Positions 1 to 4,504 of a DNA stretch of 5,547 bases are shown in pieces. The DNA is taken from positions 1 through 5,547 of the forward strand of contig CANQOJ010000149.1 in NCBI GenBank assembly GCA_947625455.1. Reading direction: 5' to 3'. Within the stretch, counting starts at the first letter, position 1. The number at the start of each line of letters is the position of its first letter. A program made the position numbers and the translations under genes. The DNA comes from an uncultured Clostridia bacterium (GTDB taxonomy: Bacteria > Bacillota > Clostridia > Oscillospirales > Ruminococcaceae). The notes under the pieces are model-generated. The model was not told the origin of the DNA. It made no database searches and saw nothing but the letters and a program-made list of their open reading frames with translations.

Positions 1-1
1 C

Positions 2-67
2 GCAATAACCGACATCAATGCGCCTGCCCGCTCTCTTATCAGGAAAAAAATAACCGCAAAGGGGTAA
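2..67 (+). CDS. C-terminal end of an unidentified upstream gene (partial)
   Basis: This frame is open from the left edge and stops at TAA 65-67, leaving 21 codons that read AITDINAPARSLIRKKITAKG. The stop lies 3 nt before the deoC ATG, and the deoC ribosome site (AAAGGGG, 58-64) sits inside the last codons, the same tight packing seen between the following genes. Codon choice (GCG, GCC, CGC, AAA) resembles deoC and deoB. The tail is basic, which would suit the cytosolic end of a membrane protein such as a nucleoside-transporter permease, or simply a soluble enzyme of the same pathway. Too little is visible to assign a function. Another frame is also open over this short stretch (to TAA 76-78), so the coding call rests on spacing and codon use only. 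Confidence 0.5.
   Translation, partial: AITDINAPARSLIRKKITAKG
58..64 (+). promoter_or_regulatory. Ribosome binding site of deoC
   Basis: AAAGGGG lies 6 nt before the ATG at 71 and fixes that ATG as the deoC start. It overlaps the end of the preceding reading frame, so deoC is probably translated from a longer message that begins left of the window. Confidence 0.7.
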
Positions 68-70
68 ACT

Positions 71-721
71 ATGGATAATTCCGAAATTTTAGCGCATATT
101 GACCACACATTATTAGAACCTACAGCTGATTCAAGGCGAATAGCTATTGTTTGCCGTGAAGCGCTGAAGTATCACGCAGCGTCTGTATGTATCCCGCCGT
201 GTTTTGTAAAACGCGCGAGGAAAAACTTTCCCGCGCTTAATATCTGCACGGTAATAGGCTTTCCGCTCGGCTATTCCACAGCGCAGGTGAAGTGGTTTGA
301 AACAAAGGACGCAATTGAAAACGGTGCAGACGAGATTGATATGGTTATAAATCAAGCCGAGGTGAAAAACGGCAGATTTTCGTATGTTGAAAAGGAAATA
401 GCGCTGATAAAGGACGCATGCGGTGATAAGATACTTAAGGTTATAGTTGAAACCTGTAATCTTAACGAGCAGGAAAAGATAGAGATGTGTCGAATTGTTA
501 CAAGCGCGGGCGCTGATTATATCAAGACGTCAACGGGATTTGGCAAAGCGGGCGCTGCAATTGAGGATATACGCCTTTTCAGGAAACATATAGGAGAAAA
601 CGTAAAGATAAAAGCGGCAGGCGGAATAAGGTCAAGAGAACAGCTCGAAATGTTTTTAAACGAGGGCTGTGACAGAATAGGCACAAGTGCAGCGGTGAAA
701 ATGCTGATTGAGGGTGATTAA
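71..721 (+). CDS. deoC: Deoxyribose-phosphate aldolase (EC 4.1.2.4)
   Basis: This is a cytosolic class I aldolase that splits 2-deoxy-D-ribose-5-phosphate into acetaldehyde and glyceraldehyde-3-phosphate, the last step of deoxyribonucleoside breakdown. The 216 residues match the short bacterial DeoC form (about 220 aa). Family landmarks appear in order: the IDHTLLEP start (10-17), VIGFPLG (61-67), EIDMVIN (88-94) with the catalytic Asp D90, VIVETC (124-129), YIKTSTGF (150-157) with Schiff-base lysine K152, KAAGGIR (181-187) with the second catalytic lysine K181, and a phosphate-binding GTS (204-206). These correspond to D102, K167 and K201 of the E. coli enzyme. The ATG at 71 has a good ribosome site and the N-terminus aligns with the family. 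The stop abuts the deoB start, which places both in one operon and fits their consecutive reactions. The gene is intact with no missing key residue. Confidence 0.97.
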   Translation: MDNSEILAHIDHTLLEPTADSRRIAIVCREALKYHAASVCIPPCFVKRARKNFPALNICTVIGFPLGYSTAQVKWFETKDAIENGADEIDMVINQAEVKNGRFSYVEKEIALIKDACGDKILKVIVETCNLNEQEKIEMCRIVTSAGADYIKTSTGFGKAGAAIEDIRLFRKHIGENVKIKAAGGIRSREQLEMFLNEGCDRIGTSAAVKMLIEGD

Positions 722-1888
722 ATGGCAAAACGCGTATTTTTGATAGTTCTTGACAGCTTTGGCGCTGGCGAAATGCCCGACGCCGCAGATTTCGGCGATA
801 GGGGAGCAAATACTCTGCGCTCTTGTTACAATACGGGAAAACTCAACGTTCCGAATATGGCAAAGCTGGGTTTGTTCAATATCGACGGCGTTGCTGTCGG
901 CGAAAAGGAAAAAGCTCCGAATGGGGCTTTTTTACGGCTATCGGAACTTTCTAAGGGCAAGGATACAACAACGGGACACTGGGAAATTGCGGGAATGATA
1001 AGCGAAAAAGCCTTTCCGACTTTCCCAGACGGCTTTCCGAATGAAATAATCGGCGAGTTTGAGCGCAGGACAGGCAGAAAAACGCTTTGCAATAAGCCGT
1101 ATTCGGGAACAAAAGTTATTGCCGATTACGGCGAAGAACATATGAAAACAGGCGCGCTTATTGTCTACACATCAGCTGACAGCGTTTTTCAGATAGCCGC
1201 GCACGAAAGCGTTGTGCCTGTTGAAACGCTTTACGAATATTGCAGGACGGCACGCGAAATTCTTTGCGGGGATTATGCTGTGGGAAGAGTTATAGCACGC
1301 CCGTTTGAGGGAGAATATCCTTTTGTAAGAACTCCCCGCAGGCATGATTTTTCACTTGTTCCTCCAAAAAATACAATGCTTGACATTCTGACAGCTAACG
1401 GTCTTGAAACGATAGGCATAGGCAAGATTTACGATATTTTTGCGGGAAAAGGCGTAAAAACCGCCGAAAGGGAAATAGGAAACGCAGCTGACATGAAGAT
1501 AACATCGGAATATCAGGCTAAAGACTGGAATGGGCTTTGTTTTACAAATCTTGTTGATTTTGATATGCAGTACGGTCACCGCCGCGATCCCGCAGGCTAT
1601 ACAAACGCGCTAAACGAGTTTGACATATGGCTTGGCGGGTTTATGAAAGAAATGAAGTCAGATGATGTGCTGATTATCACGGCAGACCACGGATGCGATC
1701 CCTGCCACAGCGGTACGGACCATACCAGAGAATATATCCCCGTGCTGATTTACGGCGAGAAAATAAAACCCGCAAATCTTGGAACAAAAGCGGGATTTTG
1801 CAGTATCGCGGCAACGATACTCGATATTCTTGGCGTAAACGGCGATATTGACGGCGAAAGCTTTGCGGGTAATATTATAAAGGTATAA
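722..1888 (+). CDS. deoB: Phosphopentomutase (EC 5.4.2.7)
   Basis: This cytosolic, Mn-dependent mutase of the alkaline phosphatase superfamily interconverts (deoxy)ribose-1-phosphate and the 5-phosphate, feeding DeoC and the pentose phosphate pool. At 388 residues it is close to the Bacillus enzyme (394 aa). Metal and catalytic residues are all visible: D11 in VLDSFGAGE, the phospho-acceptor T82 in GKDTTTGHWE, substrate-site D153 in YTSADSV, D281 and H286 in VDFDMQYGHRRDP, D322 and H323 in TADHG, and H334 in GTDHTRE. The equivalents I recall in B. cereus phosphopentomutase are D13, T85, D156, D286, H291, D327, H328 and H339. The ATG follows the deoC stop with no gap and has GAGGG at 710-714, 7 nt upstream, so translation is probably coupled. 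The CDPCH stretch beside the metal site (325-329) has two cysteines where I would expect N/T/P-type residues; I take this as ordinary variation. Confidence 0.97.
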   Translation: MAKRVFLIVLDSFGAGEMPDAADFGDRGANTLRSCYNTGKLNVPNMAKLGLFNIDGVAVGEKEKAPNGAFLRLSELSKGKDTTTGHWEIAGMISEKAFPTFPDGFPNEIIGEFERRTGRKTLCNKPYSGTKVIADYGEEHMKTGALIVYTSADSVFQIAAHESVVPVETLYEYCRTAREILCGDYAVGRVIARPFEGEYPFVRTPRRHDFSLVPPKNTMLDILTANGLETIGIGKIYDIFAGKGVKTAEREIGNAADMKITSEYQAKDWNGLCFTNLVDFDMQYGHRRDPAGYTNALNEFDIWLGGFMKEMKSDDVLIITADHGCDPCHSGTDHTREYIPVLIYGEKIKPANLGTKAGFCSIAATILDILGVNGDIDGESFAGNIIKV

Positions 1889-1889
1889 T

Positions 1890-2324
1890 ATGTTCAATTT
1901 TAAAATAAAAAGATCTACTGTTGATGATTTTAAATACATTTATCGTTTAAACAGCAGATTGTTCGGCGAAGAATGTTTGTCTGAATACATAAGCAGACAT
2001 GTTTTTGAGCATATTCTGGACAACGACGCAGGTGTTATTTTTACTGTAAATCATGGAAAAAACATTGTGGGTTACGCATATGTAACAGAAGTTTTTTCGT
2101 TGCGTTACGGGCATTATGCAGAAGTTGTTGATTTTTACACGAACGAATATTACAGGAAAAACGGTGCTGACGTGTATTTGCTGAAAGCGCTTGAACAATG
2201 GGCATACCAGGTAATCTGCAGTGAATTGAGGTTTAGTACAGACGATGAAATCGTTCTCGATTTATTGAAAATGTCAGGATACATAAAAGATGATACTATG
2301 CAAATTTACAAAAAGCGACTGTAA
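1890..2324 (+). CDS. GNAT-like N-acetyltransferase, substrate unknown
   Basis: This 144-residue protein has the layout of a small GNAT acyltransferase, which moves an acetyl group from acetyl-CoA to an amine. Residues 1-25 give the first strand and helix (IKRSTVDDFKYIYRLN). Residues 49-69 form a strand pair with the usual turn (VIFTVNHGKNIVGYAYVTEV). Residues 79-105 match the acetyl-CoA motif, with strand VVDFYT, pyrophosphate loop YRKNGAD (88-94, in the R/Q-x-x-G-x-G/A position) and helix VYLLKALEQWA. The last strand holds Y140. The second Gly of the loop is replaced by Ala, which the family tolerates. The start is 1 nt after the deoB stop, with AAAGG at 1879-1883. The gene is clearly more AT-rich than deoB (about 30% GC in 1921-1980), so it may have joined the operon separately. 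Nothing shows what is acetylated: it could act on a metabolite, a drug or a protein, or be inactive. Confidence 0.75.
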   Translation: MFNFKIKRSTVDDFKYIYRLNSRLFGEECLSEYISRHVFEHILDNDAGVIFTVNHGKNIVGYAYVTEVFSLRYGHYAEVVDFYTNEYYRKNGADVYLLKALEQWAYQVICSELRFSTDDEIVLDLLKMSGYIKDDTMQIYKKRL

Positions 2325-2350
2325 TCTTTTGTGTTAAAAGTTATATAATG

Positions 2351-2356
2351 AAAGGA
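2351..2356 (+). promoter_or_regulatory. Ribosome binding site of the Mrp/Nbp35 ATPase gene
   Basis: AAAGGA lies 10 nt before the ATG at 2367. This start keeps the N-terminal four-cysteine cluster in the protein; an internal start would lose it. The 42-nt gap before the gene is the largest between gene 1 and the terminator, so a secondary promoter near here is possible, but I could not identify one. Confidence 0.65.
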
Positions 2357-2366
2357 AATTTTAAAA

Positions 2367-3194
2367 ATGAGCGAATGTAATCACAATTGTTCGGGCTGCT
2401 CCGAAAACTGTTCGGAGCGCGATCCCAAAAGCTTTCTCGAAAAACCGCATGAGCTTTCTCACATCAAGAAAGTAATCGGAGTAGTAAGCGGAAAAGGCGG
2501 CGTGGGAAAATCTCTCGTCACCTGCATGAGCGCTGTTCTTATGAACCGCAGAGGTTTCAGCACGGCTATACTTGACGCAGATATAACAGGACCGTCCGTT
2601 CCAAAGGCTTTCGGCATCAAGGAAAAAGCACAGGGCAACGAAACAGAGATATTCCCCGTAAAAACCAAAAAAGGGATACGCATTATGAGCGTAAATCTGC
2701 TTTTGCCCGACGATACGGATCCCGTTGTATGGCGCGGACCGATAATCGCAGGAACGGCAAAACAGTTCTGGACTGACGTTGTATGGGACGATGTGGACTA
2801 TATGTTTGTGGATATGCCTCCGGGAACAGGCGATGTTCCGCTTACGGTTTTCCAGTCAATTCCCCTTGACGGCATAATCGTTGTTACTTCTCCGCAGGAA
2901 CTTGTTTCCATGATAGTCGGCAAAGCGGTGAAAATGGCTGAAATGATGGACATTCCGATAATAGGGCTTGTTGAAAATATGAGCTATGTGGAATGCCCCG
3001 ACTGCAAAAAGAAAATAAGCGTATTCGGCGAAAGTCATATTGACGATACCGCGAAAAAGTTCAATTTAAAGGTAATTGCAAAACTGCCTATTGACGCGGA
3101 GCTTGCAAAACTTGTTGACAGCGGATTGCTTGAACTTATGGAAACAACAGCCGCCGATCCGATTGCCGACGCAGTTGAGGAATTTTGCAAATGA
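2367..3194 (+). CDS. Mrp/Nbp35-type Fe-S cluster carrier ATPase
   Basis: This cytosolic P-loop ATPase of the Mrp/Nbp35 (ApbC) family is expected to work as a homodimer that carries a labile 4Fe-4S cluster to target proteins. The deviant Walker A motif is SGKGGVGKS (41-49, with K43 and K48). The switch I region is DADITGPSVP (70-79), the RGP motif is at 123-125, and Walker B/switch II is FVDMPPGTGD (147-156). C210 and C213 (CPDC) form the CxxC pair expected to hold the bridging cluster between subunits. The N-terminus adds a second cysteine set, C4, C8, C11 and C15 (C-x3-C-x2-C-x3-C), a layout resembling the extra stable cluster of Nbp35 and common in clostridial members. At 275 residues it lacks the DUF59 domain of larger Mrp proteins. 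Its TGA overlaps the start of the redox-protein gene, suggesting coupled synthesis. The family assignment is firm; which proteins receive the cluster is not visible. Confidence 0.93.
   Translation: MSECNHNCSGCSENCSERDPKSFLEKPHELSHIKKVIGVVSGKGGVGKSLVTCMSAVLMNRRGFSTAILDADITGPSVPKAFGIKEKAQGNETEIFPVKTKKGIRIMSVNLLLPDDTDPVVWRGPIIAGTAKQFWTDVVWDDVDYMFVDMPPGTGDVPLTVFQSIPLDGIIVVTSPQELVSMIVGKAVKMAEMMDIPIIGLVENMSYVECPDCKKKISVFGESHIDDTAKKFNLKVIAKLPIDAELAKLVDSGLLELMETTAADPIADAVEEFCK
3177..3180 (+). promoter_or_regulatory. Ribosome binding site deciding the start of the redox-protein gene
   Basis: GAGG ends 10 nt before ATG 3191 but only 4 nt before an in-frame TTG at 3185. The spacing and the better codon favour ATG 3191, which overlaps the previous stop as ATGA (3191-3194). 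Confidence 0.55.
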
Positions 3195-3640
3195 ACAGGG
3201 GAGACGCGGCATACGAAAATTTTCTGAAAGGCTACAACTGCACGCAGGCTGTAACTGTTGCATTTTCCGATATTTTCGGACTTGGGGAGGACAAACTCGC
3301 GAAAATATCGGGAGGTTTCGGCGGGGGAATGGGCAGAATGCGCGAGGTATGCGGAACATTTTCGGGTATTGTCATGGTACTAAGCGAGGTTTACGGATAT
3401 TCCGAGCCGAAGAATCTTGAAGCGAAAAAGGCGCTTTATGAAAAGATACGCGCCGCCGCCGAGCAGTTCAGAAATGACAACGGTAGCATAATCTGCCGTG
3501 AACTTTTAGGTCTTGAAAAAATGGAGGACTCCGCAACTCCCGCGCCGCGCACACCCGAATATTATCAAAAGCGCCCGTGTCCTATGCTTTGCAGATACGC
3601 GGCTGATTTAGCGGAAAAAATGATAAAGGAGATATTATGA
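3191..3640 (+). CDS. C_GCAxxG_C_C family putative redox protein
   Basis: This 149-residue cytosolic protein belongs to the C_GCAxxG_C_C family (TIGR01909/PF09719 type), an uncharacterised group thought to be redox-active or metal/Fe-S binding because of its conserved cysteines. The pattern appears in order: C17 in GYNCTQAV, a glycine-rich GGFGGGMGRMREVCG with C54 followed by GTFSG, C102 in IICRELLG, and C130 and C134 in RPCPMLCRYAADLAE. The usual CGAxxG is CGTFSG here, a mild deviation. There is no signal peptide, and the rest is helical. I chose ATG 3191, which overlaps the Mrp stop by 4 nt, over an in-frame TTG at 3185 that sits too close to the ribosome site. Coupling to an Fe-S carrier ATPase suggests, as inference, that this protein is a client or partner in cluster handling. 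The 3' end overlaps the next gene by ATGA. Confidence 0.88.
   Translation: MNRGDAAYENFLKGYNCTQAVTVAFSDIFGLGEDKLAKISGGFGGGMGRMREVCGTFSGIVMVLSEVYGYSEPKNLEAKKALYEKIRAAAEQFRNDNGSIICRELLGLEKMEDSATPAPRTPEYYQKRPCPMLCRYAADLAEKMIKEIL
3625..3631 (+). promoter_or_regulatory. Ribosome binding site of the serine-rich lipoprotein gene
   Basis: AAAGGAG lies 5 nt before ATG 3637 and inside the last codons of the redox-protein gene. Together with the ATGA overlap it shows that the lipoprotein is meant to be read from the same message. Confidence 0.75.
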
Positions 3641-4434
3641 AAAAGAGAATAGCAATTTTAGCGGCGCTTGCGGTCATATTATGCGCGGGTTGTACGCCGA
3701 AGGAAATTGAAGACTCGTCAAGTTCTGAAAATTCGTCAGGCAGTTCAAGTATAGAAAGTTCTTCAAGTACATTGAGCAGTTCAAGTTCGTTAAGTTCTGA
3801 AAGTTTGTCAAGTTCATCATCTTCTGTTCAATCCTCAAGTTCAACAAGTTCGTCAACCACCGCAAGTTCATCAAGTTCTTCCTCAACGCAAAGTTCATCA
3901 ACTCAGTCATCTAGTAGTTCAACTCAATCATCTTCGCAGTCAACCCCCGTACAATCTTCATCTTCGACTCCAACTCAATCCTCATCAACACCTTCAACTC
4001 AGTCAACTCCTTCTCAAAGCTCATCGAGTAAGCCTGCTTCATCATCAAAGCCCGCTCAAAGCTCATCAAGCAAGCCGGCGCAGTCAACACCCGTACAGAG
4101 CAATTTAGCACCAGAAAACAATCCTTATCCGGGATATAAATATGTAGAAGATCCGGACGCTAATGGTGCAACGGTTTACGGTATAAAAACAAATGATCCG
4201 GATCAAGGCACATACAAACCTACCAGTACTGATGGTGTTGTAATGGATGGAAATGGATTTCCAGATGCAAGTGAAAATGGTAATTATCGAAGTAATGTCT
4301 TTATAGATAAGAACGGTGTCAAATGGGTATATTCTGCCGTAACTGATTGGTATATAGATGGTACGGAACCTGATGTAAGTCACGGAACAGGACAGGGTGA
4401 TGGTGTAGGCGGACAAATTCCTGGAGCTTATTAA
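3637..4434 (+). CDS. Serine-rich surface lipoprotein of unknown function
   Basis: This 265-residue predicted lipoprotein begins with a basic start (MKKR), a hydrophobic core to residue 15 and a lipobox-like CAGC (16-19), so C19 is the likely lipidated residue. Cys at position -3 is unusual, where Leu or Val is normal. Residues 27-155 are low complexity, with about 76 of 129 residues serine. The interrupting residues change along the tract: Glu early (31, 40, 55), Thr and Gln in the middle, then Lys-Pro-Ala blocks (132-148). QSTPVQS occurs twice (101-107, 149-155). The tract probably spans the cell wall as a flexible stalk and may be glycosylated. Residues 156-265 form a Gly/Asp/Asn/Tyr-rich domain with DPD motifs (172-174, 187-189) and a DGNGFPD loop (204-210) that could bind calcium, though it does not fit a full EF-hand. 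I do not recognise this domain. The start overlaps the redox gene, and a terminator follows the stop. Confidence 0.8.
   Translation: MKKRIAILAALAVILCAGCTPKEIEDSSSSENSSGSSSIESSSSTLSSSSSLSSESLSSSSSSVQSSSSTSSSTTASSSSSSSTQSSSTQSSSSSTQSSSQSTPVQSSSSTPTQSSSTPSTQSTPSQSSSSKPASSSKPAQSSSSKPAQSTPVQSNLAPENNPYPGYKYVEDPDANGATVYGIKTNDPDQGTYKPTSTDGVVMDGNGFPDASENGNYRSNVFIDKNGVKWVYSAVTDWYIDGTEPDVSHGTGQGDGVGGQIPGAY
3715..4101 (+). repeat. Low-complexity serine-codon tract
   Basis: These 129 codons within the lipoprotein gene are dominated by serine. All six serine codons occur (TCA, TCT, TCG, TCC, AGT, AGC), often alternating TCA with AGT, so the repeat is stronger in protein than in DNA. Two near-identical 21-nt copies encode QSTPVQS (3937-3957 and 4081-4101), and related SSSSKPA units lie at 4021-4080. 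The tract could change length by slippage or unequal recombination. Confidence 0.9.
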
Positions 4435-4446
4435 TTTATAGTTTAT

Positions 4447-4484
4447 TAACCCTCAACGTAATGCTGAGGGTTATTTATTTTATT
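4447..4484 (+). terminator. Rho-independent terminator after the lipoprotein gene
   Basis: A perfect 9-bp stem, TAACCCTCA (4447-4455) with TGAGGGTTA (4465-4473), encloses a 9-nt loop. It is followed by the T-rich run TTTATTTTATT (4474-4484). It lies 12 nt after the lipoprotein stop and before the ribosome site of the next gene. The T-run is interrupted by A residues and the stem has only 4 G-C pairs, so termination may be partial and leave some read-through into the secreted-protein gene. Confidence 0.8.
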
Positions 4485-4490
4485 CTGAGG

Positions 4491-4497
4491 AAAGGAG
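4491..4497 (+). promoter_or_regulatory. Ribosome binding site of the secreted-protein gene
   Basis: AAAGGAG lies 7 nt before ATG 4505, ideal spacing. It fixes the start of the last gene and hence its signal peptide. Only 6 nt separate it from the terminator T-run, so there is no room for a promoter between them. The gene is therefore either fed by read-through or by a promoter inside the lipoprotein gene that I could not identify. Confidence 0.85.
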
Positions 4498-4504
4498 AAT
4501 TATT

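Noticed and set aside
2326..2340. Small inverted repeat CTTTT/AAAAG after the acetyltransferase gene, a possible terminator
   Set aside because: The stem is only 5 bp, nearly all A-T, with no T-run after it. It is too weak to terminate transcription.
2344..2349. Perfect TATAAT, a possible -10 promoter box before the Mrp/Nbp35 gene
   Set aside because: A start about 7 nt downstream would fall in the ribosome site (2351-2356) and leave the message without it. No good -35 box lies 16-18 nt upstream. In an AT-rich gap this is likely chance.
3185..3190. TTG at 3185 as the start of the redox-protein gene
   Set aside because: It is only 4 nt from GAGG (3177-3180). ATG 3191 has workable spacing and the ATGA overlap also seen at the next gene junction.
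3076..3420. Alternative forward frame spanning the Mrp end and the redox-protein start
   Set aside because: It covers two genes with clear family motifs in other frames and has an odd Arg/Asn/Gln-rich composition with no motif.
3674..4111. Two long reverse-strand open frames opposite the serine tract
   Set aside because: Repeated TCA/AGT serine codons read as Leu/Asn/Met/Thr-type low complexity on the other strand and rarely give stops. There is no ribosome site, and the forward frame has a signal peptide and good initiation.
4204..4290. Possible EF-hand or dockerin calcium loop in the lipoprotein tip (DGNGFPDASENG)
   Set aside because: Spacing and the final acidic position do not fit a full EF-hand loop, and no second copy or flanking helix is visible. 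It is mentioned only as an Asp/Asn-rich loop.
4105..4416. Reverse-strand open frame of 103 codons opposite the lipoprotein tip
   Set aside because: It is Ile/Tyr/Thr-rich with no recognisable domain and lies entirely within the forward gene, which has a good start and terminator.
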